The position numbers and the translations under genes are program-made. The notes beneath the pieces are model-generated. The model was not told the origin of the DNA. It did no database searches and saw only the letters and a list, made by a program, of their open reading frames with translations. This document shows, piece after piece, positions 21,303 through 32,154 of a DNA stretch of 64,000 nt (the first letter of the stretch is position 1; the number at the start of each line of letters is the position of its first letter). The stretch comes from Aegilops tauschii subsp. strangulata. Lineage: Eukaryota > Streptophyta > Magnoliopsida > Poales > Poaceae. The stretch is from contig NC_053039.3 in the NCBI RefSeq assembly GCF_002575655.3, forward strand, positions 372,907,633-372,971,632, given 5' to 3'.

Positions 21303-23675
21303 ATGACCAAGAGTCGTCGCAGCAAGCTCTACATCGACGATGCGAACTGGGGCCCCGACGCCGGCTCAATTGAGTACGGGTACCGGGTCCCCTTCGGCGG
21401 AATTCATGTTTTCATTGGCAAGATTGGTGAGCCTGGCCCTGAGCCGGGTCTCTGCGCTGATCTCATCGAGACGGCTCAGCTTGCGCGACCCGCCCAGGCC
21501 CGGCCTGCCTTAAGGCATGCTTTTGTGGGGTGCATCCATGGAGGACTCTCCGATCAATCTGGATCTAGTGATGAGACGGCCGCCGGCTCTGACGGCGAGT
21601 CGGCCACCGATGAGTCAACCTCGTTGTACCAACTTCAAGATGGCAGGCTCATGGGTTGTTCCGATGGTGACAGCATTCCGGACCTTTTGGAGCCACCAAG
21701 TCAGGTTGGAGTTTTTATGGCTGGTGCGCAGCCTGTTCAGAACCCCGCTGCTGGAGCGGGAAACCCGGTGCCTTCTCCGGCTCAGGTGCTAATGGATCTC
21801 ACGGACAAGATGACGGCCCTGTTAACCGCCACGGTTGACCCGGCGGATCAAGCTCAGCATGATGCGGAGGTGGCACAGTTAAAATTGGATCTGATAAAAG
21901 CTAAAGAGGATCTTGCAGCGGAAGGGATCAGGCTGGCTGCGGAGCGGGCGGCTCTCGATGCCCAGACTCAGCTGATTCAGGCGCAGTCCTTCCAACTCAC
22001 GATGGATCAGAACGCGGCCAATGAGGTCATGAGAAGGAGGCATCAAAAGGCCCAGTCTCGACTCCCACCGGTTTACGATCCACGCAACCTCTTCAACACG
22101 CCAGGTGCAGGGTCTAGTAACCCGCCAGGGGTCATAGCACCCGGGTCTGGACCCCTTATTCAGCCACGAGTGATGGGGCCTCCCCAGGTGCCCCCTGCCC
22201 CGCCTCAGTATGTGCCAATACCCCCGGGTCATTATAATAACCCGCTGGAGAACATGGTCGCTGCGGTAGCACGGCTGGCGGCTCTCCCAGTTGACGGCGA
22301 CTCTTCGACGGCTATTGAAACCCGCCGGGTCAGGGAACTCCTGCAGACGGCACTGGCACAGCAGGAAGCGTACTCCTACAGCCGGGACAGGATCCACTCG
22401 ACCCCTCGTCCAGGCCAGAGCCCAAGTTACAGCCGGCACATGGTCTCAGCAACCGGCTCAAGTAACGTCCGACGCCATGACCCGCCCCCTGGCCATGGCC
22501 CGGCTCATAACGGAGCCTTTTACGCAGCAGACCAAGCGCGCCAAGAGGCGGAGCAAGTACCTCAGCTGACGGCTTACCAGACCCCCCTGGCTTATCCGAC
22601 GACTTCCATTGATGTGGGTATCCCTACCAGGACCGGGGGTGTCCCATGTTTAGTGCCAGCTATCCGTAATGAACGTCTACCTAAGGACTTCAAGGGCCCT
22701 AGGAAGGTGCCTAACTACACAGCCGACTTGCAACCCGCAGCCTGGATCGAGAGTTATGAGATGGCCATGGAGCTACTGGAGGTCAGTGAGGTAGCCATGG
22801 CTAAGTACTTCACCATGATGTTGGATGGGACTGCCCGCACTTGGTTGAAAGGGCTACCACCGAATTCCATTGGGTCTTGGGCTGAGCTGAAAGCCCGGTT
22901 CATCCAAAACTTCAAAGATACCTGTAGGCAGTCTATGTCAATTGTGGATTTGACTAACTGTAAACAGGAGGAGGGTGAGTCCACGACACATTGGGTTCGC
23001 CGGGTTAAGGAGATCATACACTCATCAGACAAGATGGATGCCGGCTCAGCGGTTCTAATGCTGGAGCAGAATTGTCGTTTTGTGCCCCTGAAGATGAAAC
23101 TCAGGTGGCTTAAGCGCGACTGCAGTGATATGGGTACAGTAATGGCAGCTCTTGTCAAGTACGCCGATTCTGATGGTACCAAGGATCCCCCTTCAGATGA
23201 TGAAAGGACAGGGAAGGGAAAGAAGAACGGCAATGGCAAGGGTCCTCATTTTAACCCGGGGAACCAAGGAGGAGGCAAGCGCAAGGCAGATGGCAGCCTA
23301 GTGTTTGTGGCCAACGCCAGCGCGCAAGGCAATAACCAGCGACGCAAGGGGAGGCCCCCTCCCCGAGGCGGCGGGTCAGGACCTTCACTAGAGCAGCTGT
23401 TGAATGAGCCTTGTCCGAGGCACGGCTCTAGAGAGAAGCCAGCGACTCATCTATGGAAGGATTGTGCAATCATGAAGGCCATTAAAAACTACAATGGCCC
23501 GGGTGGCGGCTCAGGCGCCAGCGGCTCAGGCGCTGGCGGCTTTCATGGCCCGGGGGGCGGCTCAAATTCTGGTCCTCAGAACGGTCAAGGGGGCTTTAAT
23601 CAACAGTCTAGCCGGGGTCATCAACAGCAGCAGGGGGGTTATCAGACCAATCCGAAGCAGCTTAGCGGTGGATAG
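21303..23675 (+). CDS. gag: gag polyprotein part, element 2
   Basis: About 790 residues are open in one frame. The start was set at the ATG of Met-Thr-Lys-Ser-Arg-Arg (21303); the frame is open upstream but lies in LTR and primer site. A long Gln/Pro-rich region with a predicted coiled coil comes first (AQHDAEVAQLKLDL at about 21855). The retrotransposon gag core is at about 22660-23160 (KVPNYTADLQPAAWIESYEM, GTARTWLKGLPPN, LKARFIQNF). A basic, Gly/Ser-rich C-terminus follows. It ends at TAG 23673-23675, where Gln is plausible, after which the same frame continues into protease. It would form the cytoplasmic particle; no zinc knuckle is evident. Confidence 0.85.
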   Translation: MTKSRRSKLYIDDANWGPDAGSIEYGYRVPFGGIHVFIGKIGEPGPEPGLCADLIETAQLARPAQARPALRHAFVGCIHGGLSDQSGSSDETAAGSDGESATDESTSLYQLQDGRLMGCSDGDSIPDLLEPPSQVGVFMAGAQPVQNPAAGAGNPVPSPAQVLMDLTDKMTALLTATVDPADQAQHDAEVAQLKLDLIKAKEDLAAEGIRLAAERAALDAQTQLIQAQSFQLTMDQNAANEVMRRRHQKAQSRLPPVYDPRNLFNTPGAGSSNPPGVIAPGSGPLIQPRVMGPPQVPPAPPQYVPIPPGHYNNPLENMVAAVARLAALPVDGDSSTAIETRRVRELLQTALAQQEAYSYSRDRIHSTPRPGQSPSYSRHMVSATGSSNVRRHDPPPGHGPAHNGAFYAADQARQEAEQVPQLTAYQTPLAYPTTSIDVGIPTRTGGVPCLVPAIRNERLPKDFKGPRKVPNYTADLQPAAWIESYEMAMELLEVSEVAMAKYFTMMLDGTARTWLKGLPPNSIGSWAELKARFIQNFKDTCRQSMSIVDLTNCKQEEGESTTHWVRRVKEIIHSSDKMDAGSAVLMLEQNCRFVPLKMKLRWLKRDCSDMGTVMAALVKYADSDGTKDPPSDDERTGKGKKNGNGKGPHFNPGNQGGGKRKADGSLVFVANASAQGNNQRRKGRPPPRGGGSGPSLEQLLNEPCPRHGSREKPATHLWKDCAIMKAIKNYNGPGGGSGASGSGAGGFHGPGGGSNSGPQNGQGGFNQQSSRGHQQQQGGYQTNPKQLSGG

Positions 23676-24428
23676 TATCATGTATTTACCACTAGTTTGT
23701 GCAAGCGAGATCAGAAGCTTCACAAGAGGGCTGTGAATGCTGTTGAGCCGGCGGTCCCACGCTACTTGAGGTGGTCTGAGCAGCCTATAGTGTGGAGTAG
23801 GGAGGATCACCCTCCCCGGGTGGATAACCCGGGCCACTTGGCCCTAGTGGTGGCTCCTCAAGTGGGAGGATATAAGTTCACAAAGGTGCTCATGGATGGA
23901 GGCAGCAGCATCAACATCCTCTATTATGAGACCTTTCGCCGTATGGGGTTGGTTGATAAGAACCTCAGCCAGTCAAACACCATCTTCCATGGTGTAGTAC
24001 CTGGTAAGTCGGCTTATCCAGTTGGCAAGATCGAATTGGAAGTGGCCTTTGGTGATGAGAACAACTACAGGGTGGAGAAATTGACCTTTGAGGTGGTCAA
24101 GATAAGAAGTCCATACCATGCTATATTTGGACGGCCGGCTTACGCTAAGTTCATGGCACGGCCGTGTTATGTGTACTTACAGCTCAAAATGCCGGGTCAC
24201 AATGGGACTATTACGGTTCACGGCAACCGGAAAGTGGCTCTGGAATGTGAGGAAGGCGACGCGGCTTATGCAGAAACTGTGTGTGCTACAGAGGAGTTGA
24301 AGTTTTACAAAGACAATGTTGACCCAACAGATATGACCTCTCTGAAAAAGCCAACCACAGAACAAGAGCCGGCAATGAAATTTAAGTCAGCTGATGAGAC
24401 TAAACTTGTTGATTTTTGTTCCAGGTGA
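23676..24428 (+). pseudogene. pol: Aspartic protease domain, element 2
   Basis: The active-site motif VLMDGGSSINIL is near 23890, followed by NTIFHGVVPGKSAYPVGKI and SPYHAIFGRPAYAKFMA. These correspond to the protease of element 1. The frame then ends in an artificial stop. A run of five T at 24413-24417 has one T too many, because the neighbouring frame continues sensibly as VPGDSSQQF. Cleavage of the gag-pol precursor would be its role. Confidence 0.85.
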
Positions 24429-24429
24429 C

Positions 24430-26300
24430 TCATCTCAGCAGTTTAGCATCAGTGCAAATCTGGATCCAAAATAGGAAAGCGCGCTCATCGAGTTCATCCG
24501 TGAGAATAGGGACATCTTCGCGTGGAAACCTTCTCACATGCCAGGTGTACCTAGAGAACTCGCTGAGCATACTCTCAATGTTGATCCAAAGTTTAAGCCG
24601 GTCAGACAGTTCCTTCGGCGGTTTAATGAGGAAAGGCAGAAAGCTATTGGTGAAGAAGTAGCCCGGCTCTTGGCGGCCGGGTTTATCGTTGAAGTCTTTC
24701 ACCCAGAGTGGTTGGCTAACCCGGTGCTCGTAATCAAGAAGAACGGCACCTGGCGGATGTGTGTGGACTACACGGACTTGAACAAGGCGTGTCCGGCTGA
24801 TCCTTTTGCCCTCCCCCGTATTGATCAAATCATTGATGCTACGGCAGGTTGTGCACGATTAAGTTTCTTGGATGCTTATTCTGGTTATCATCAGATCAAG
24901 ATGGCAGTTAAGGACTAGGAGAAGACGGCGTTCATCACTCCCTTTGGAGCCTTCTGCTATGTGTCTATGCCCTTTGGACTCAAGTGTGCACAGGCGACTT
25001 ACCAGCATTGTGTGCAGAACTGTCTTCATAAACAGATCGGACGCAATGTTCATGCTTACGTGGACGATATTGTGGTTAAATCCATCAAAGAGGAAACCCT
25101 GATAGATGATTTAAGGGAAACCTTTGATAATCTCCGGGTCTATAAGATGATGCTTAACCCGGCCAAGTGTGTCTTTGGTGTTCCTACAGGCAAACTCTTG
25201 GGCTTCTTGGTTTCTGACAGAGGCATTGAGGCTAACCCGGAGAAGATCAAGGCCATCACCTCCCTGGCTAAGCCGGCGTGTATAAATGACGTTCAGCGCT
25301 TGGCGGGTCGCATCGCTGCGTTAAGCCGGTTTATAAGCCGTTTGCGTGAGAAGGCCATGCCCTTATATCAGTTGATGAAGAAAACTGATAACTTTGTCTC
25401 GAATGATGCAGCTAATACTGCCTTTGAGGATTTGAAGAAGCAGCTGGCAGAGCCCCCAATCCTTGCTGCTCCGATTGATAAGGAGCCCTTACTACTGTAT
25501 GTGGCGGCAAATGCACGAGCCGTCAGTGTGGCTATTGTGGTGGAGCGCAAGGAGGAGGGTAAGGAGCATCCGGTCCAGCGGCCGGTTTATTATGTCAGCG
25601 AAGTGCTCATTGAGTCCAAGCAGCGGTACCCGCATTGGCAGAAGCTGGTATATGGTGTGTTCATGGCAAGCCGGAAACTTAAGCATTATTTTCAGGGTCA
25701 TCCCATCACTGTGGTCAGCTCTGCCCCCCTTGGCGATATCATTCAAAACAAAGAGGCCACAGGGAGAATTGCTAAGTGGGCTATAGAACTTGGACCTCAT
25801 GGTCTCAAATATGTGCCACGCACTGCTGTTAAATCTCAGGCCTTGGTGGATTTCATCAATGATTGGACAGAGTCACAAGTACCCGAGCAAAAGCCGGATA
25901 ACACATATTGGACCATTCACTTTGATGGGTCCAGGCAGTTGGAGGGCTCGGGGGCTGGCGTTGTATTGGCTTCCCCTAAGGGTGACAAGTTCCATTATGT
26001 GCTATAGTTGATGTTCCCTTGCACTAACAATACGGCTGAGTACGAGGCCTTGCTCCACGGTCTTCGGATGGCCAAGGAGATGAGCTTGAGCCGGGTAAGG
26101 TGCTTTGGTGACTCAGACTTGGTGGCTCAACAAGTATCAGGCAAGTGGGATTCTAAGGATCCTCTCATGGCGGCTTATCGCCGCGAGGTTGATGCCATTG
26201 CTGGGCACTTTCAGGGCTACCAAGTGGAGCACATTGATCGCAGGAAGAACGAGGCGGCTGATGCTCTAAGCCGGCTGGGCTCTCAGCGAAAGCCGGTGCC
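24430..26300 (+). pseudogene. pol: Reverse transcriptase-RNase H, element 2
   Basis: RT shows PGVPRELAEHTLN, NGTWRMCVDYTDLNKACP, FLDAYSGYHQIKM and the catalytic YVDD at 25057-25068. The connection region GFLVSDRGIEANP follows. RNase H has the IHFDGS Asp (25917), the NTAEYEALLHGL Glu and the CFGDSDLV Asp, ending ADALSRLGS. TAG codons at 24472-24474 (before RT), 24916-24918 (inside RT) and 26005-26007 (inside RNase H) all sit where Gln fits the family pattern. The frame is otherwise unbroken. It would copy the RNA and remove the template strand. Confidence 0.92.
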
Positions 26301-27678
26301 GCCTATAACTTTCCTGGACGTCCTGTATAACCCTTCAGTTAAGTTGCCTACAGAGGAAGACTTGGCTATCCCTGACCCGGAGGCACGACTGGTGGCGGCT
26401 CTTCATGTCATACCAGACTGGACAACGCCATATCTGGCTTATATAACCCGGGGAGATTTGCCTGAGGATGAAACTTTGGCCAGGCAAATAACCCGGCGGG
26501 CTAAGTCAATGATCGTTATCGATGGCGAGTTGCATCATCGCAGTGTTACAGGGGCATATCAGCGTTGTGTCTCCCCTGAGGAAGGTCAAGAGATCTTGCG
26601 TGAGATCCATGAAGGGGATTGTGGCCATCATGCCGGCTCAAAATCCCTTGTGGCCAAGGCTTTCCGTCATGGTTTTTATTGGTTGACGGCTCATGCTGAT
26701 GCAGAGGACTTGGTCAGTAAATGTGATGGTTGCCAAAGGCTCTCACGACGGGCTCACGTGCCGGCTCAGGAGTTGAGGATGATCCCAATCACTTGGCCCT
26801 TTGCGGTCTGGGGGCTTGATATGGTTGGGCCTTTTAAAAGGTCCAAGGATAAGAAGACCCACCTCTTGGTGGCAGTTGATAAATTCACAAAGTGGGTGGA
26901 AGCTGAGCCAGTTAGCAAGTGCGATGCAGCCACGGCGGTTCAATTTATGAAAAAGGTGATTTTCCGCTTTGGCTTTCCGCACAGCATTATAACTGACAAT
27001 GGCACCAATCTTTCCAAAGGCGCCATGGAAGAGTTTTGTCAACGAGAGCATATCCGACTTGATGTTTCCTCAGTGGCTCATCCTCAGTCCAATGGTCAAG
27101 CTGAGAGAGCTAATCAGGAGATTCCGAAGGGCATCAAGCCCCGGCTTTTGGTCCCTTTGCAGCGGACGCCGGGTTGTTGGGTGGAGGAGTTGCCCTCCGT
27201 CTTATGGAGTATCAACACTACTCCTAACAGGTCTACAGGCTTCACGCCTTTCTTCATGGTTTATGGAGCAGAAGCAGTTCTTCCTAGCGACATCCGTCAC
27301 GACTCACCTCGTGTGGCGGCTTATGTTGAGACGGATAATGAACATGCGCGTCAAGATGCTCTTGACTTGTTGGACAAACAGCGTGATGTGGCAGCAGCCC
27401 GTTCAGCGATTTACCAACAAGACCTGCGCCGTTATCATAGCCGCCGGGTCAAAACCCGGGTCTTCCAGGAAGGCGACCTTGTGCTCCGGCTCATCCAAGA
27501 TCAAGCAGATGCACACAAGTTATCCCGACCTTGGGAAGGGCCCTTTGTGGTCAGCAAGAACTTGCACAACGGGTCATATTACCTCACTGACATTCGGGAG
27601 CACAAAGATTCACGTAAGTCGGAGGAAGAGACCCGTCGGCCGTGGAACATAGCTCAGCTTCGGCCTTACTACACTTGA
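26301..27678 (+). pseudogene. pol: Integrase, element 2 (domain intact, upstream stops)
   Basis: The frame from 26008 to the TGA at 27676-27678 is open. The HHCC zinc domain is at about 26610-26740 (GDCGHHAGSKSLVAKAF, CDGCQ). The catalytic Asp lies in FAVWGLDMVGPF, the second in IITDNGTNLS, the Glu in SNGQAERANQEI. The block ELPSVLWSINTTPNRSTGF, missing from element 1, is present here. The C-terminal domain runs from RRYHSRRVKTRVFQEGD to PWNIAQLRPYYT. All catalytic residues are kept, but translation from gag would stop earlier. Confidence 0.9.
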
Positions 27679-28759
27679 GCCACCGGCTCTCGTGGTGTAC
27701 ATATTTCTCTCAGCCATGTATATATTATGATAAGCAATAAAGCAGGACCTCTGTCCTTTTTTCTCCCCCAAATATGCACGTGTTGTTTACATGATGCCTT
27801 AAAGGAGGATCCGGCTTATGATCGTATTTGAATCTAGCCGTAAGCGGTAAGGTCACTTGGGGGCTTCCTGTTCAAACATGGGTCGAATTCGAACCAAAGA
27901 GAACATAGCTGTCGATACCCATTTGATTGGCAAAGTGCCCAGCTCATTGGGAGGTTACCTTTGGTCATATTTGAATCATGGTTTACCCCCTCTGAGAACC
28001 GACGTGGATCGTATTCGAATCAGCGTCGTTAAACAATTTTAAAAGTCACTTGGGGGCTTCCTGTTGAAACATGGGTCGTATTCGAACCAAAGAGAACATA
28101 GCTGTCGGTACCCTCTTGATTGGCATCGCCACACCCACTGGGGGCAATATGATCGTATCCGAATCTTGGCTTAACCCCTTTGGGCCGGGTCTCTGGTTGT
28201 ATTCGAACCGGAAGCCCCTAAAGTTCCTCTGCTTTATCACAAGTTTACTCTGATTATGTCAAGGTGTGTACGGCCGGGTCTCACTTTACCGGCTTAACTT
28301 TGGTTTACAGTGTTCGTTGAACGCCATGGGTGTCATTACGACAGGTAAATCGGAGTTAAGATACCAACCTTGTTACCCGGGTTATCTAAGCCGGAAGTAT
28401 GCTTACAGGCCGCTAAGTGTATTATTACGGCTGTGTTAAGGATATAATTGAGGACCAGTCTTTTTTGATTCATATTCCGGGTTATCTATCCAAAACACCT
28501 GATTCTCAGGGCGGTAAGCTGCCTTGAGACTTGTGATTTGCCTTTTCTATGCAGGTTATTTTAAGGCACCTCTTTGAGGTTGAGAAAAACAAAGGGATGG
28601 TTATAACCCGGAGAAATATCAAAGAGACAACTTCAAAGGACTTTCGCATTCAATACGTGCACGATGGCACGGCAGAAATGAACTGTTGCACCTATTCTAT
28701 TACCAAAACTCATCAAGTCTAAGACGGGTGGAACATTGTTTGGTAAACCCCCAGCCGAG
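27679..28759. other. Spacer between pol and antisense gene, element 2
   Basis: AT-rich non-coding sequence. It contains the 193-bp tandem repeat described next and short repeats of AACCCGG and GGCTTA type. No domain was recognised. Confidence 0.5.
27852..28235 (+). repeat. Two-copy 193-bp tandem repeat in element 2
   Basis: GTCACTTGGGGGCTTCCTGT at 27852 and 28045 begins two units that go on to ATGGGTCG, ATTCGAACCAAAGAGAACAT and ATAGCTGTCG. The second half of each unit is more diverged. It lies in the spacer after integrase. Confidence 0.85.
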
Positions 28760-31700
28760 TCACGAGGCCCGCTGAGTTGAAGTCTCCGGCTCGTTCCTGT
28801 CTTCTCCTCCGGCTGATCCCAACACCTGGAAGGTTGATGACTTCCAGTCGATGCCGCTGAGAGCTTCGAATTGGGCCTCCTCGTCAATTAACCCGGCCGG
28901 GTCAATCTCCGGGGCGAAGGTGTGCTGACGAGCCGGAGGGATCAGGTTGAGGGCTTCATAGCGAGGGGTTGGAATCCTCTGATTCTCCGCATCATAACCC
29001 GGCTGGTACTTGGTCAGATCCGTGTCGTTCCCGATAAGGGTGGCCACCGGGCGTACAGCCTTCACGCACGCTGCGAAGTCCTTCTGGTCGAAAGCTGAGC
29101 CGTCCTCCTTCAGACTTGGATAGCCAAGGGCGATGTCCGCCGGGTCTAACTCCGGCAGGAAAGCCTTGGCCCGGCTCAGCGCGGCGATAGCTCCGGCTCT
29201 CGCAGAGGCCCGTCGCAGCTCTTGGATCCGCTGAGGCAGAACGGCGAGTCGGCGCAGGACTTCTGCCAGGTGAGTCGGCACCTCGTTGGATAGGGCCACC
29301 ACAGCTAAGGCGCGCTGTGACCCAGTGTAGAGCTGCTCCACCAGGGTGTACACGGCCTTTAGCTTGGTGACCACGCTCTAGTTGAGGTTGGCACTTCTGG
29401 GACCTGTTTAACAGAATCAGATAAGCCGGCGACAAGGATGAATCATGAGATGTAAACATTCTAACATGGATGAAAGCCGGTGAGGCGACTTACCGAAGAT
29501 GGCGGCCACCATTTGGGAAACCTGGCGCTTTAGGCCGGAGAGCTCGGCGGTCTTCTCAGAGAGAGTCTTCTCCGCCTGTTCTGCCCGGGTCACCAGTGCT
29601 GCTTTCTCTTCAGCCCAGGCCTTCCGCTCAGCATCAAATTCTGTCTTCAGCTTCTCTTGAGTGGCGATGCTGGAGACAAACTTGGCGTTTGCCTTCCGGG
29701 TCTCCATCTCCTGCAGCTTCAGCCGGCTCTTGAGATCCGCAAGGTCCGACTCTAGCTTCTTGCCCACAGCCTGTATAAATTTCCGGGTTATGACATGAGC
29801 AGTTACTATATAAGTCCCAAGCACTTTCCAAGCAAAGACACTTGGCACTTGGGGGCTAATGCATATTGAACGTATCTATCTACATACTGCCGGCTCAATT
29901 GAGTAAGTCGGAACCTAAGTCTACAACATATTCAAATCATAAGTCGTCGACTTGGGGGCTAGCATGGCAAAGGTAACTATGCAGTAAGAAGATAGCAGAT
30001 GGATACCTCAGATTTTTGATGGATCTGGTTTACCATGGCGACCTCGGCGTCCCGGCTCTTGTGCACCTAGCTGATGTAGCCAGAGACGAGCTCTCCAATG
30101 CTCAAGTTGGTGTAGTCGAAGAGGTCCAGGGTCACCCGGTGGGGCTGCAGGAACTCTCCCTTAGCGGAGCACTTGGCCAGCACGGTCGGTTTTCCCGGCT
30201 CAACGAACTCCGTCCGGGTGATTACCACGTCCGGGTCGTCTGCTGGCGGAGCTGAGCCGGAGGCCTCCGGATTAACCGAAGCTTCGGTCGTTGCCTTGGT
30301 AGTTGGGGCAGCGGCCTCAGGTGCCGTGTCCATTGGAGTAGTGGCTTCAGGGGCGGAGGCAGCTGGCGGCTCTTGAGCCGTCACCTCCGGTTCAGGTAAG
30401 TCCGGCACTCCGGCTGACCTGGTCTTCTTCGCTCTTTTGGTGAGCTTTGCCTGGGCGCTGAAAGGACGGAAACTTTCAGCACAAAGAGAGTAAGTGCAGA
30501 CAAGTATAATGTGAGATGGTTGTCATTACCCGGGAGCGGTCTTGAAAGTCGGAAGACTCGACTGCATAGAGTCGCCCGAAGAAGGGGAGGTCTCCTGATA
30601 ATTGGAGTCAGAAGAATTGAGTGGCTGATGGGTAACACCCGCCAACGGATGAAAAGGGTACAAGTGAGAAAAAACCTCAGTTCGACGCTTCCTTGTTGCG
30701 TCGGGTAACCCGGCGGAGAGATCGGTGTCCTTGTTGGTCCGGGTGTGACGCCGGCTTTCATGAACCTGTCGCTTCAAAATAAATTGAGGGTCTTGGTAAG
30801 CTAAAGGATGTGAAAAGCTTACTTTCCGGGTTACCCTTCGGACTTTCAGCTGTGGCAAGGGCTCCGAGTCGGAGGAAAGTGACATTACCTCTTCAACCAC
30901 CGGGTTACTGGCGCCGGTGTCATCCTGTCAATGAGCAAGTATTGATAAGGAAAACAGCAACAAATAACAAGTACAGCAAGAATTTAAAGGCTTGGGGGTT
31001 ACCTCTGACTCGGAGCTGTCGCTTAATTGCATCAGCTCCGAAGCAGTAGGCCTGCTTCCTTTTTTGCGAGGGGCGGCTTTCTTGGCGGCTTTCTTCGCCT
31101 TCCTGGCCTTCTTGGCCGCCTCATGGTCATATTTGACCCGCCAGAACTTATCATCAGCCTGAAAAATACAATGATGAATTCTCAAAACGGTTCAGATGCA
31201 GGTTATATACAGAAGGAGATAAAACATTAAAGTCAGCGGCTTACCGCTGGGGCTGGGTTGGTCTTGCAGAAGGGGGCTAACCCGGTCCTTCCGCAGTCTG
31301 CCAGGCTCTCGTTTAAAAGAGCCTTGGTCATCTCCTCTGCAACGTCTTCTGGAAGATCATTGCGGCTGTGCCTCTGAGGGTCATCCTTTCGTCCGGTGTA
31401 CTCACACGTTAAGTCAGGGCGGCGGCTCAATGGGATCACCCGCCATGAGATCCAGACCCGGACCAGGTCGATTCCGTTCAGACCATTACCCAGGAGAGCT
31501 TTGATTTTGTTGATCGTGGGGAGCAGAGGCTGGCGCTCCGCTTGAGTCAGCTTGTCCGACAGTGGGTGAGTCGGCTCCAGACGTGTTGGGCGAAAGCCGG
31601 GCAGCGGGCTTTCGTCAGCCGGGGATGTATCTTGGCAGTAGAACCAAGTCATGTTCCAATCCTTTGGGTGGCTCGGCGGTTCTGCGTAAGGGAAAAGACA

Positions 31701-32138
31701 GTCCCTACGCCGCTGGATGGAGATGCCACCTAACTCTAGACTTGGCCCATTGGCACACTCATTCTGACGGTTTAAGTAAAACAGCTCTCTGAAGAGCAGC
31801 AGACTCGGCTCTTCTCCAAGGTAAACCTCGCAGAAGACTTGGAAATTGCAGATGTTGGACACTGAGTTGGGTCCTATGTCTTGGGGCCGTAAGTCGAAGA
31901 AATTGAGCACGTCCCTAAAAAACTTTGAGCCGGGCGGTGCAAAGCCCCGGCTCATGTGATCTGCAAAAATCACTACCTCCCCATCCTTTGGCTGTGGCCT
32001 TTCTTCTGACGGGTCAAGGGCACGGTAGGACATGATGTCTTTCTTGGGAAGATATCCTGACTTAACAAAATCAGCTAGGGTCTCGTTGGTCACGTTGGAC
32101 CTCAACCAGTTGCAAGTGATGGGAGCCTTGGGAGGCAT
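28760..32138 (-). pseudogene. Antisense seven-exon accessory gene of element 2
   Basis: Exons on the minus strand, all with GT-AG borders and consistent phase: 32138-31245, 31158-31003, 30924-30823, 30771-30530, 30457-30007, 29770-29494 and 29403-28760. Exon 1 carries DHMSRGFAPPGSKFFRDVL, FFDLRPQDIGPN and FCEVYLGEEPS, matching the element 1 domain position for position. Exon 2 is Lys/Ala-rich. Exons 5 and 6 encode a Pro/Ala-rich linker and then a coiled coil. Exon 7 has a helical C-terminal domain. Stops are TAG at 30067-30069 in exon 5 and TAG near 29380 in exon 7. Exon 1 is fully open for 298 residues. Function is unknown. A nuclear or regulatory role would be speculation. Confidence 0.8.
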
Positions 32139-32154
32139 GGTGAAAGTTGGCAGT

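Noticed and set aside
24400..24425. 3' splice site (TTTTTGTTCCAG) between protease and RT in element 2, suggesting an intron as in Ogre elements
   Set aside because: The neighbouring frame reads sensibly straight through with one T less, and no matching donor with a non-coding intron exists; a T-run frameshift is simpler.
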